Below, piece by piece: positions 1 to 8,176 of a stretch of 34,722 nucleotides of DNA; within the stretch, counting starts at the first letter, position 1, and each line of letters opens with the position of its first letter. The stretch is from an uncultured Bacteroidota bacterium (GTDB taxonomy: Bacteria > Bacteroidota > Bacteroidia > Bacteroidales > Bacteroidaceae). The DNA lies in NCBI GenBank assembly GCA_947168315.1, contig CAMVLL010000015.1:1-34722 (forward strand), written 5' to 3'. The position numbers were made by a program, and so were the translations under genes. Under the pieces are notes generated by a model. The model saw nothing but the letters and a program-made list of their open reading frames with translations, ran no database searches and was not told where the DNA came from.

Positions 1-39
1 GTTACCGAACAGTTTCCCTACAAATTCATTAAATCCCAT
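1..39 (-). CDS. secA: SecA preprotein translocase ATPase, N-terminal 13 codons only (runs off the window)
   Basis: On the minus strand an ATG at 39 opens a frame reading MGFNEFVGKLFGN to the window edge. The MGF(N)xFxxKLFG beginning is the usual N-terminus of SecA, the motor ATPase that drives unfolded preproteins through SecYEG, in Bacteroidales. Only 13 residues are visible, so the call rests on that short signature. The downstream genes at 147-2896 are on the same strand but lie upstream of secA. A possible secA -7 element lies at 90-97, so secA probably has its own promoter. Confidence 0.6.
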   Translation of the reverse strand, partial: MGFNEFVGKLFGN

Positions 40-89
40 TTTATTTGTTTTTTATTATTATCAATATTGGATGTCTTTGCAAAACGTCG

Positions 90-97
90 CAAAGTTA
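90..97 (-). promoter_or_regulatory. possible secA -7 promoter element
   Basis: Read on the minus strand this is TAACTTTG, a full match to the Bacteroidota -7 consensus TAnnTTTG, about 50 bases upstream of the secA ATG. No convincing TTTG lies at the -33 spacing, so the assignment is tentative. Confidence 0.35.
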
Positions 98-146
98 ATA
101 ACAAAATGCCGATTAACCGCATTTCGTAACATTATTTTCCAGAAAG

Positions 147-1730
147 TTATTTCCGGAGGCCGGTTAATGGGGCCATCATAGCGGCGTTGGGCGCCCTAAT
201 TCGCAAAGCGTGTGAGACGGTCGGAGCGATTTGTCCAACTTTTACAGGAGTTTCTATTATCTCTGGCTTAACATTCCATCCCATCCATATAAGTGGTACA
301 GAGGTATATGCATGGCGAACAATCTGATTGGTACCCGACAAATCGTTCACGATGGTCCATCCTGGAAGGACTTCTATCCAAATATCGCCAGAGGTAACGG
401 CATTGTAGTGATTCTTTATCTTTTCTAATTCCGGTGTCCATGAACCTAATTGAAGACGTTGAGAGGTATATGCATCCTTCACGCCACTGAACTGTACCAG
501 AAATTCTGCACAGCGGTTCATGATATCTGTCAAGTTCAGTTCTTTCTTTTCAATGAGCTTGTGATTCAAGAAAATTTCCTGGTCACCATAGGTCTCTACA
601 TATTGTCCTTCACCGTACAAAGCCACCAGATACATGTTGAGCAAGGCCGCACAACGGTTCATGTGAAACTCTCCGCTTGGAATATGATAATCTGCGGGAT
701 AGGATCCTTCAGGATCAGTACTTCCGGTAGAAGTGATGAAGAGCAGCACGTTCTGCAATCCTATTCGTTTGTCAAGGATTTCCAACAACTCGGCAATGCT
801 ATTGTCAAGGCGAGCATAAGTATCCTGGATCTCCAAAGGTAGTTCGGCTGCCGACTGATGGTTGTAGTTCCCTGCATAATAAACGATGGAAAGCAAGTCA
901 GGTACATCATCATATCCCATCGGTGCACCACTCAGACAAGCATTAACCAGTTTGTTAACCTCATCGTTCACCAGCGGACTGGTCTTAAAGCGACGGTATT
1001 TCATCGTCTTCTCGTTTGAGAAAGAATGCTTAAAGGTTGCTTCCCTGATATCTGTCGGAACATAATTATATACGGTCAATGGCAGGGATGGTGTCCAAGC
1101 CATATCGTCAATTCGAATGTTCAGTCCTTGATGGTCGTTCAATGAAGATACCCAGTTCGGGAAGTTTCCGTAATAGGTCGAACCACTCCACTTGCCAGTC
1201 TCATCATTGATCCAAAAAGCACCTTTCCCGGCATGTCCAGCTGCCAAAACAGCCATCTCACGCGATGGGGCAATGGCATAAACATGCCCCTTCCCTTGCG
1301 TTGCCACTATCAGTTCATCACCCAAATTGGACACCTTCAAGTTGACTGCTGAGGTTGATTCATTCGAATATACCCCCATGTAATGAACATCGTCCACGGA
1401 ACTGATCATCCGCAAGGTGTTCCGGTCCATCCATTTGTTGCCTGTGATACCATTTGTATAAGGAGCCGTCCCAGAGAAAATAGATGCGATGGCTGAAGCC
1501 TGATCCACATTGACAAAGTCATACTCAGCGTTCTGGTATATCCGGCCTTCTTTCATCAAACGCTTGAAGCCTCGGTTGCCATACAATGCGGAAAAAGCAT
1601 CTAGATAATCAGCCCGAAGCTGATCAATCGTGACGCCAACCACCAACTTAGGTACGGTAGGAATGCCTTGTGCCTGCATGCTGATGGCAAGCAACGTGAG
1701 CAACGAAGTGAGTATATATTTATTCTTCAT
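147..1730 (-). CDS. secreted PafA-like alkaline-phosphatase-fold protein, probably catalytically inactive
   Basis: This is a 527-residue exported protein with a signal peptide (MKNKYILTSLLTLLAISMQAQ). It belongs to the type I phosphodiesterase/nucleotide pyrophosphatase and PafA branch of the alkaline phosphatase superfamily. The fold is well conserved: VVGVTIDQLRADYL carries the first metal Asp, GITGNKWMDR carries the substrate Asn, and AGHAGKGAFWI, LEIQDTYARLDNSIAELL and VPLIWMGW are family blocks. The catalytic residues are mostly gone. The segment that holds the Thr nucleophile (TAPGH in PafA) reads QASAI, the KDR pair reads SRE, the TADHG metal site reads TSTGS, and the GTSH metal site reads GTNQ. 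I start it at the ATG at 1730, which overlaps the upstream stop as ATGA, rather than at a longer in-frame extension, because this start begins the signal peptide directly. It is probably translationally coupled to the DUF4105 gene. Family membership is solid. Inactivity is inferred by eye alignment. Confidence 0.85.
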   Translation of the reverse strand: MKNKYILTSLLTLLAISMQAQGIPTVPKLVVGVTIDQLRADYLDAFSALYGNRGFKRLMKEGRIYQNAEYDFVNVDQASAIASIFSGTAPYTNGITGNKWMDRNTLRMISSVDDVHYMGVYSNESTSAVNLKVSNLGDELIVATQGKGHVYAIAPSREMAVLAAGHAGKGAFWINDETGKWSGSTYYGNFPNWVSSLNDHQGLNIRIDDMAWTPSLPLTVYNYVPTDIREATFKHSFSNEKTMKYRRFKTSPLVNDEVNKLVNACLSGAPMGYDDVPDLLSIVYYAGNYNHQSAAELPLEIQDTYARLDNSIAELLEILDKRIGLQNVLLFITSTGSTDPEGSYPADYHIPSGEFHMNRCAALLNMYLVALYGEGQYVETYGDQEIFLNHKLIEKKELNLTDIMNRCAEFLVQFSGVKDAYTSQRLQLGSWTPELEKIKNHYNAVTSGDIWIEVLPGWTIVNDLSGTNQIVRHAYTSVPLIWMGWNVKPEIIETPVKVGQIAPTVSHALRIRAPNAAMMAPLTGLRK

Positions 1731-2896
1731 GAGCGAAATCGATAAACCATCCAATGTGCTACCGATGTAATTAGCAAACTTAATGCCAAAGGCAATACTG
1801 CCGCATTGAAAGTTTGTGGTACGACATACATCAGAATGATGAATATAATCAGATAAACAATATTAACGATGTGATAGACATCCGTCTTTTTCTTAAGATC
1901 TTTCCATATCATTATTGGTAGATAAAGTAACGGGATCGGATTAAACAACATAAACATCCAGTTACTCCCTACCGTCGGATGCACGGAAAAGAACATCAGA
2001 AAACCAATAATTAGTCCGGCTATACCTTGTGCTCCGAACAACAGGACATCCCAGAGCCAATAAATCTGCTTGTTTCGTATCTCCAGATAAGCTATACCCA
2101 AAGCAATCGCAAACAGGATCCACGCACAAGTCTTTGGCGACAAAGGGAAACCCTTCCATATAGGGTCGTGACTGAACTCCAATACGGTCGTTTCCTCACT
2201 GACAAGTTGACGGGTTGTTCCTTCGCTGTCGATGGTCGCATCTCGGATATAGTCCGACAGATAAAATGGCGCAAACATCTGTTCACGGGCACCAATCGTC
2301 TCATCCGCCTCCTGTCCTAATAGTAAATCAATGCCCAACTCGTCCCATTCACTCCCTTTGGTATATTCATGAATGATGGAACGGAACGATTTCCCTGTCT
2401 TGGCATCCGGATAGGCAACTTTACCATTCAGGCATTGCTCTATCCGATCCCTAGCCTTGGACGTACAATTATTGTAAAAATAGTTATAACGATAGATCCG
2501 TTTTTCAGGACGAGCATTATCGATTAATATCTGCCACAGTTTATTAGCCTCGTCCAACGTCAGGTTTAGTGTTTGCTGAACTACCCCCGAACCTCTGCGC
2601 TTATAATTTTCGAGAAAATCGGCATACTCCTCCACACCCAACTGATAGTCGGTCTCTCCTTTGACAAAACGCATGACAAAGTTCGGAGTATTAAAACTAA
2701 ACATACCGTAGTTGAAGACAAGATCAAGCTTTCGGGAATAGTTCTCGCAGCGCAATGCAGTATGACCGAAGAGCTGATAAATCTCCTGAGAGGGCTGACA
2801 CGTCAGCAAACTCCAGCGTAAGCTGTCCTGGCCTTTCCCTTTTAGAGGTAGCAAAAGAAACAGAATTATCAAGATTGTATTATAAAAACTCTTCAT
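1727..2896 (-). CDS. DUF4105 (Lnb N-terminal-type) membrane protein
   Basis: The 389-residue protein has an N-terminal signal segment (residues 1-22) and a DUF4105 domain (about 24-240). The domain has the two family signatures LFGHTALRC near residue 45 and YNYFYNNCTSKARD near 140. The conserved His and Cys suggest an NlpC/P60-like thiol-hydrolase active site facing the periplasm, but the substrate is not known. The C-terminal third (about 255-389) holds roughly five hydrophobic helices, so it is anchored in the inner membrane. The stop codon overlaps the start of the phosphatase-fold gene (ATGA), which makes a two-gene operon. A good -33/-7 promoter lies just upstream at 2915-2946. Confidence 0.85.
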   Translation of the reverse strand: MKSFYNTILIILFLLLPLKGKGQDSLRWSLLTCQPSQEIYQLFGHTALRCENYSRKLDLVFNYGMFSFNTPNFVMRFVKGETDYQLGVEEYADFLENYKRRGSGVVQQTLNLTLDEANKLWQILIDNARPEKRIYRYNYFYNNCTSKARDRIEQCLNGKVAYPDAKTGKSFRSIIHEYTKGSEWDELGIDLLLGQEADETIGAREQMFAPFYLSDYIRDATIDSEGTTRQLVSEETTVLEFSHDPIWKGFPLSPKTCAWILFAIALGIAYLEIRNKQIYWLWDVLLFGAQGIAGLIIGFLMFFSVHPTVGSNWMFMLFNPIPLLYLPIMIWKDLKKKTDVYHIVNIVYLIIFIILMYVVPQTFNAAVLPLALSLLITSVAHWMVYRFRS

Positions 2897-2914
2897 TCTC
2901 TACTTTTTATGTTG

Positions 2915-2946
2915 CGAAGATAGTACAAATCCCGATGAGCGCCAAA
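2915..2946 (-). promoter_or_regulatory. -33/-7 promoter of the DUF4105/phosphatase-fold operon
   Basis: On the minus strand TTTG (2946-2943) is followed after exactly 20 bases by TATCTTCG (2922-2915), one mismatch from TAnnTTTG. The element ends 18 bases before the DUF4105 ATG. Confidence 0.6.
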
Positions 2947-3284
2947 TTTATCCGTTTTTTTCGGTTTCTTTCCTGATAAACCTTATCACTATGCCATAAG
3001 GAAGACTGAAAAGAAGCAATATAAAATAAATAGAGATTTCGATAAGTATGCATCATTCGTTCTTTATAATTGTCCATCAAACTATCGAAAGTGTTAATTA
3101 ATGGAGCATTTTACCTTAAATTTTACTTAAAACAATAGAAAACACCTTTAAGATTACCCAACTTATTCATTTTTTATGTTACTTTGTGGACGAGAACCAA
3201 ACCTATGATAGCATAAAGTCCATCCGTTTTTCGTTAAAAAAACGATGACTTTTGAAATTTTTAACGAGATGTAATAGATTTTAC
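2947..3284. other. intergenic stretch without a supported gene
   Basis: This AT-rich stretch lies between two divergent promoters. Open frames here are short, lack family resemblance and cross the promoter on the right. I see no tRNA, riboswitch or terminator in it. Confidence 0.5.
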
Positions 3285-3315
3285 TTTGATAAGAACTGAA
3301 AAAGTGACATCTTTG
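3285..3315 (+). promoter_or_regulatory. promoter of the outer-membrane/LptC operon
   Basis: TTTG at 3285-3288 is followed after 19 bases by CATCTTTG at 3308-3315, one mismatch from the Bacteroidota -7 consensus. It precedes the 3353 ATG by about 37 bases, with a palindrome in between. Confidence 0.55.
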
Positions 3316-3323
3316 CAGTCTAA

Positions 3324-3339
3324 TTCGTTTTGAAACGAA
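3324..3339. repeat. 16-bp palindrome in the leader of the envelope operon
   Basis: TTCGTTTTGAAACGAA has perfect 7-base arms around a 2-base centre. It sits within about 10 bases of the expected transcription start, a position suited to an operator. It could also fold as a small 5' hairpin. No regulator is identified. Confidence 0.45.
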
Positions 3340-3352
3340 CAAATTATTAAGA

Positions 3353-4639
3353 ATGAACGATTGTAAAAAAAGATATTTTAGTATAATTGCTCTTTGCATA
3401 CTGACTTTGACGGTCTTTGCCCAAGAGGCGATTCAGACGAACTCGCCTTATTCCAGATATGGATTCGGTACCTTGACTGATCAAAGCGGTAGCAATAGCA
3501 AAGCAATGGGAGGAATAGGGTATGCACTGAGAAACGGTTTCCACGTGAATCCGGCTAACCCTGCATCCTATTCAGCCGTAGATTCTTTGACATTTATATT
3601 CGACCTGGGCATGACCCTCCAGAATGCGAACTTTACTGAGAACAATATTAAGACGAATGCAAAGAACTCGACTCTGGATCATGTTGCCATGCAGTTCCGC
3701 CTATGGAAAAGAATGGGAATGACAGTAGGTTTCGTTCCATATTCATATGTAGGATACAACTTCCAAACCAGCCATTCGCTGAAGGATAAGGCCTCGGATG
3801 CTACCGTAGACACCTACTCTACCTATGCTGGAAATGGAGGACTGCAACAGATTCTGGTCGGCTTTGGTTATCGGATGTTCGACAACTTGTCCATCGGAGT
3901 GAACGGAGCTTACCTTTACGGTGACATCAACCATGTCAACCAGACGATGTTCAGCAATGCCAACGCTTATCGTAGCGTTCGTAGAAACGAGATCTCGGTA
4001 AACGACTACAAGTTGGATTTCGGCTTGCAGTACACGTTGAAGGTTAACAAGAACGACAAGGTGACTCTGGGTGCTGTTTATGGACTGGGACACGAGATGA
4101 ATTCGAAAGGTCGTAGATTCGATGAGATTTGGTCAACCAGCTCATCAGTACTGACCTCTTCGGGTGACTCCATCAAGAACGGGTTTGAACTTCCGCAGAC
4201 AATTGGCGTCGGATTGACATACGTCCACAACGAAAAATTGACAATCGGAGTTGATTTTACCCTTCAAAAATGGGCTGACACGAAGTTCTTCGGTGAGGAA
4301 GGTAAGATGACTGACCGGAAGAAATTGTCGATAGGTATGGAATACGTGCCCGACAGATTGGGAAGAGGCTACTTGAAACGCATCAACTATAGGGCCGGTG
4401 CTTTTTATTCCGAACCGTACACGAAGATTGACGGTAGGGATGGAGCTAAAGAATATGGAGTCAGCGCAGGTATCGGATTGCCATTGCACTTGTACTATTG
4501 TAAATCGTACCTAAGCATTTCCGGACAATATGTACACGTTGCTCCAAAGGTAAGTGGCATGTTAAAGGAAAACTATTTGAGAATTAACCTCGGCATGACA
4601 TTCAATGAACCTTGGTTCATGAAACGTCGGGTTAATTGA
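3353..4639 (+). CDS. outer-membrane beta-barrel protein, function unknown
   Basis: This 428-residue protein has a signal peptide ending near VFAQ (about residue 24). The N-terminal block NSPYSRYGFG is typical of Bacteroidota outer-membrane barrels of the FadL/PorV-like type. The following NPANPASYSAVDSLTFIFDLG block and the alternating strand pattern to the C-terminus (about 12-14 amphipathic strands) support a barrel. It is first in an operon with a TPR protein, LptC and a CNNM protein. That context suggests a role in envelope assembly or export, but no substrate can be read from the sequence. The start follows a promoter and a palindrome and begins the signal peptide. Barrel class is likely; any specific function is not supported. 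Confidence 0.75.
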   Translation: MNDCKKRYFSIIALCILTLTVFAQEAIQTNSPYSRYGFGTLTDQSGSNSKAMGGIGYALRNGFHVNPANPASYSAVDSLTFIFDLGMTLQNANFTENNIKTNAKNSTLDHVAMQFRLWKRMGMTVGFVPYSYVGYNFQTSHSLKDKASDATVDTYSTYAGNGGLQQILVGFGYRMFDNLSIGVNGAYLYGDINHVNQTMFSNANAYRSVRRNEISVNDYKLDFGLQYTLKVNKNDKVTLGAVYGLGHEMNSKGRRFDEIWSTSSSVLTSSGDSIKNGFELPQTIGVGLTYVHNEKLTIGVDFTLQKWADTKFFGEEGKMTDRKKLSIGMEYVPDRLGRGYLKRINYRAGAFYSEPYTKIDGRDGAKEYGVSAGIGLPLHLYYCKSYLSISGQYVHVAPKVSGMLKENYLRINLGMTFNEPWFMKRRVN

Positions 4640-4685
4640 TATGTGAGAGAGTAAACCGAATATTAACAATTAATTTAGATAAAAG

Positions 4686-6041
4686 ATGAAGATGAAGTTT
4701 TTTTCAGCACTGTTCATCCTACTTTTGGGTGCACCAGCTGCTTTTGCTCAAACAGGAGCATCAGACGGATCTCGTTTTGGTCATGGCCAAGACAGCTTGA
4801 GATGTTTGCAGAATATCAGTATTTATTCAGAATACGTGAAGACAGGCAACTTCGCAGATGCCTATACTCCATGGAAGGCTGTATTTACTGAAGCTCCTAT
4901 CTCTCAGGTTGCAACGTATACGAACGGTGCAAGAATACTCCGTTGGTTCATTGCTAATGAGAAGGACGCTGCAAAGCAAAAAGGTTATTTCGATGAGTTG
5001 ATGGGCGTTTACGACCAGCGTATCAAATACTTGGATGGTTTGAACAGATTGGTGAAGACCCCGACAACTAAGGGTTCTATCATTGGTTTGAAGGCTCATG
5101 ACTACTACACAATGGGTTGCCCAGACTTGAAGACAGCTTATAATATGTTCAAAGAGTCTATCAACGATGAGAAAGCTGAAAGCGATTATTATGTAATTCA
5201 GGAGTTCATGGATGCTTCTTCTAAGTTGATCAAGGCTGACGAAAGTCATAAGGAACAGTTCATTCAAGATTACCTGATGGCTTCAGCAATTGCTGATGAG
5301 GCTTATAAGGCAGCAAAGAATGACAAGGCTAAAGAACAACTGAAGACTACTAAGGATAATGTTGACGCATTCTTTATCAATAGTGGTGTAGCTACTTGCG
5401 AGAACCTCCAGCAGATCTATGCTCCGAAGGTAGAAGCTAACAAGACCAACCTCGACTACTTGAAACAAGTGATCAGCGTAATGGGTATGTTAGGCTGTAC
5501 TGAGGAGGAAGCTTACTTCGCTGCTTCTGAATTTGCTCATGCTATCGAGCCGACTGCTGAGACTGCTATCGGTTGTGGTTACATGTACTACAAGAAAGGT
5601 GACATGGATAAGTGTATGGAGTACTTCGATCAAGCTTTGAGTTTGGAGAGCGACAGCGAGAAGAAAGCTGAGACTGCTTATAAGACTGCTGTAATCTTGA
5701 TGGCTAAGAACCAGTTGTCACGTGCAAAGAAATATGCTCAACAATCTATCAGCTTGAACAGCAACTATGGTAAACCTTACCTGTTGATTGCTCAGATGTA
5801 CGCATCAAGTCCAAGATGGTCAGACGAAAACGCTTTGAACATGTGTACTTACTTCGCATGTATCGACAAGTGCCAACGTGCTAAATCTGTTGACCCAAGC
5901 GTTACAGAAGAGGCAAACAAACTGATTGGTACGTATTCACGCTATACTCCGAAGGATGAGGACTTGTTCTTCCTCGGTTTGAAGAAGGGTGACTCTGTAA
6001 CTATCGGTGGTTGGATTGGTGAAACTACGACAATCAGATAA
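4686..6041 (+). CDS. periplasmic TPR-repeat protein
   Basis: This 451-residue protein has a clear signal peptide (MKMKFFSALFILLLGAPAAFAQ). The remainder is almost entirely alpha-helical. TPR-like units are clearest at about residues 290-375 (GYMYYKKGDMDKCMEYFDQAL, then AKKYAQQSISLNSNYGKPYLLIAQMY). The early part (about 30-250) has degenerate helical repeats. Such proteins act as protein-protein scaffolds in the periplasm. Its stop codon shares a base with the lptC start (TAATG), so translation is probably coupled. An alternative start two codons later (4692) would not alter the mature protein. Codon use looks biased toward abundant tRNAs, suggesting high expression. The partner is unknown; the upstream barrel and downstream LptC are the obvious candidates. 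Confidence 0.8.
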   Translation: MKMKFFSALFILLLGAPAAFAQTGASDGSRFGHGQDSLRCLQNISIYSEYVKTGNFADAYTPWKAVFTEAPISQVATYTNGARILRWFIANEKDAAKQKGYFDELMGVYDQRIKYLDGLNRLVKTPTTKGSIIGLKAHDYYTMGCPDLKTAYNMFKESINDEKAESDYYVIQEFMDASSKLIKADESHKEQFIQDYLMASAIADEAYKAAKNDKAKEQLKTTKDNVDAFFINSGVATCENLQQIYAPKVEANKTNLDYLKQVISVMGMLGCTEEEAYFAASEFAHAIEPTAETAIGCGYMYYKKGDMDKCMEYFDQALSLESDSEKKAETAYKTAVILMAKNQLSRAKKYAQQSISLNSNYGKPYLLIAQMYASSPRWSDENALNMCTYFACIDKCQRAKSVDPSVTEEANKLIGTYSRYTPKDEDLFFLGLKKGDSVTIGGWIGETTTIR

Positions 6042-6811
6042 TGATAAAAACGGTGAACAGACATCAGTTACACCTTATTATAATATACATAACAGTTGCC
6101 TGTTGGGCAACTGTTATGTTTCTTTTTCTACCTGCTTGCTCGGGCAAGCATAAAAAGTTCGCTGATGCCATCAACAAAGAGGACACACTTGCCTCGATGG
6201 AAACCCTTGGTGTCACGACTTACATATCCGACTCCGGCCTTATACGCTATAAGATTGTTGCTGAGAAATGGGACATCTTCGATAAGAAGAACCCTTCTTT
6301 CTGGGCATTCGAGCGAGGTGTTTATCTGGAAAAGTTCGATACGCTCTTCCACATCGATGCCAGCATCAAGGCCGACACAGCCTATTACTTTGACAAGAAA
6401 AAACTATGGGAACTGCGAGGAGACGTCCACATCCAAAACCTACAGGGCGATAAGTTCGAGACCGAACTGCTTTATTGGGACGAAAAGACTCAACGCATCT
6501 ACTCCGACAAACATATCCATATCGAACAAGCTGATCAGGGAGAGATTGATGGTTATTATGGCTTTGAGGCAAACCAACAATTGACTGAATACACCATCTA
6601 TAACAACTCCGGAATCTTCAATGTGAACAATACCGGAACGGCTCAGGCTCAGCCTGTCAGAACCGATTCCGTCAACACCGAAGAGACTGTGCAGAGTGTA
6701 CCATCACGAAGTATGGCCAGACGTTCCGAGCGTACTGATTACAATACGGAACTGTCCAACCGACGGGAATCTATCAAAGCAGACACTATCCGTCTAAAAA
6801 GAGAACAATGA
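6041..6811 (+). CDS. lptC: LptC, LPS export ABC transporter periplasmic component
   Basis: This 256-residue protein matches the LptC family of the Lpt bridge, which carries LPS from the inner membrane LptB2FG transporter to LptA/LptD. An N-terminal hydrophobic segment ends in LPACS with Cys33. That looks like a lipobox, so it may be a lipoprotein rather than TM-anchored as in Escherichia coli. The core (about 50-200) shows the repeating beta-jellyroll pattern, with WELRGDVHIQN, TELLYWDEKTQRIYSD and QGEIDGYYGFEANQQL typical of the family. A polar, low-complexity tail of about 55 residues after residue 200 is longer than in the proteobacterial protein (about 190 residues). It overlaps the TPR gene by one base and sits one base before the CNNM gene. 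Confidence 0.85.
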   Translation: MIKTVNRHQLHLIIIYITVACWATVMFLFLPACSGKHKKFADAINKEDTLASMETLGVTTYISDSGLIRYKIVAEKWDIFDKKNPSFWAFERGVYLEKFDTLFHIDASIKADTAYYFDKKKLWELRGDVHIQNLQGDKFETELLYWDEKTQRIYSDKHIHIEQADQGEIDGYYGFEANQQLTEYTIYNNSGIFNVNNTGTAQAQPVRTDSVNTEETVQSVPSRSMARRSERTDYNTELSNRRESIKADTIRLKREQ

Positions 6812-6812
6812 G

Positions 6813-8072
6813 ATGAACTTGATTATTGAAATATTGATTACCATAGCTTTTTCCGCCTTTTTCTCAGGAATGGAAATCGCGTTCGTATCCTCTAACAAAC
6901 TACGATTCGAAGTGGACAAGAATGAACAGAGCATCACCTCTCGCATCCTTTCCATCTTCTATAATAACCCGAACAATTTCATCTCCACCATGCTGGTGGG
7001 AAACAATATAGCTCTCGTCATCTATGGTATCTTCATGGCACAAGTCCTCGACAAGTACATTCTGGACGCACTCGTGCAGAACGACTTCATAAAGGTGCTG
7101 TGCGAAACCGTGCTTTCTACTTTACTGATTCTAGTGACAGCGGAATTTCTGCCTAAGACTTTGTTCAAGATCAACCCGAATGGTACAATGAAACTATTTG
7201 CCATCCCGGCTTATATCTGCTATATCGTCCTCTACCCTGTCAGCAAATTTGCTTCTTTCCTTTCAAGTGCCATACTTCGGATGTGTGGTGTGAAGGTAAA
7301 CGAAGAGGATAGTCAGAAGGCATTCTCAAAAGTCGACCTCAACTATTTCATCCAAAGTAGTATCAACGAGGCGAAAGATGACGAAGAGATAGATACCGAT
7401 GTACAGATCTTCCAGAACGCACTCGACTTCACCAACATCAAGATACGCGACTGTATGGTTCCACGTACTGAAATCGTAGCAGTCCCGTACGAGGCAACGA
7501 CAGATGAACTGATGAACAGTTTCGTGGAGAGTGGTATCAGCAAGGTTATCGTGTTCAAGGAGAATATCGATAACATCATCGGATACATCCATTCGTCCGA
7601 GATGTTCCGTAACCCTACCACATGGAAGGAACATATCCGCGAGATTCCTATCGTGCCTGAGACCATGGGAGCCCATAAGTTGATGAAATTGTTCATCCAG
7701 CAGAAGAAATCCTTAGCCGTCGTCGTGGATGAGTTTGGTGGTACCAGCGGTATCATCGCCTTGGAAGACCTCGTGGAAGAGATTTTCGGAGATATTGAGG
7801 ACGAACATGACACTAACAACTACGTAGCCAAAGACTTGGGTAATCACGAATATGTTCTTTCAGGACGTCTGGAAATAGAAAAAGCGAACGAACTGTTTGA
7901 TCTCGACTTGCCTGAAAGTGATGAATATCAAACTATCGCGGGATTTATCCTGGCCCAATATCAAAGTTTCCCAAAACTTCACGAAATCGTGAATATTGAC
8001 AAGTTCCATTTCAAAATCATCAATGTTTCGGCTACCAGAATCGAGCTGGTAAGACTGAAAGTAGATGAATAA
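6813..8072 (+). CDS. CNNM/HlyC-type integral membrane protein with CBS pair and CorC domain
   Basis: This 419-residue protein of the hemolysin/CorC/GldE superfamily has three parts. A DUF21/CNNM membrane domain (about 1-190, four hydrophobic helices, starting LIIEILITIAFSAFFSGMEIAF) is followed by a tandem CBS pair (about 205-325, RDCMVPRTEIVAVP and GTSGIIALEDLVEEIFGDIEDE) and a CorC_HlyC domain (about 340-419, SGRLEIEKANELFDLDLPESDEYQTIAGFIL). Family members are implicated in Mg/Co homeostasis, and the hemolysin label is historical. In Bacteroidota a related protein is called GldE in gliding bacteria. It is the last gene of the lptC transcription unit, one base behind lptC. Confidence 0.88.
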   Translation: MNLIIEILITIAFSAFFSGMEIAFVSSNKLRFEVDKNEQSITSRILSIFYNNPNNFISTMLVGNNIALVIYGIFMAQVLDKYILDALVQNDFIKVLCETVLSTLLILVTAEFLPKTLFKINPNGTMKLFAIPAYICYIVLYPVSKFASFLSSAILRMCGVKVNEEDSQKAFSKVDLNYFIQSSINEAKDDEEIDTDVQIFQNALDFTNIKIRDCMVPRTEIVAVPYEATTDELMNSFVESGISKVIVFKENIDNIIGYIHSSEMFRNPTTWKEHIREIPIVPETMGAHKLMKLFIQQKKSLAVVVDEFGGTSGIIALEDLVEEIFGDIEDEHDTNNYVAKDLGNHEYVLSGRLEIEKANELFDLDLPESDEYQTIAGFILAQYQSFPKLHEIVNIDKFHFKIINVSATRIELVRLKVDE

Positions 8073-8116
8073 TCTATTTTTTTCCTTATAAAATAGTTAG
8101 TAAAAATCTTTTTTTG

Positions 8117-8124
8117 TATCTTTG
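8117..8124 (+). promoter_or_regulatory. -7 element upstream of ppiD-like gene
   Basis: TATCTTTG is a perfect Bacteroidota -7 box about 52 bases before the ATG at 8177. A weak -33 (GTTAG near 8097) is present. The gene can therefore be transcribed independently of lptC. Confidence 0.55.
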
Positions 8125-8176
8125 TGCGCAATTTACGAAAATAGTGTAGAAACAATAATAAAAATTAATTCATAAA

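Noticed and set aside
450-842. 130-codon plus-strand frame opposite the phosphatase-fold gene
   Set aside because: It is antisense to a well-supported gene with conserved motifs and has no recognisable domain; it is a shadow frame, as are the other long opposite-strand frames in this window.
3163-3399. 78-codon minus-strand open frame crossing the operon promoter
   Set aside because: It overlaps a -33/-7 promoter, a palindrome and the start of the barrel gene, and shows no family resemblance.
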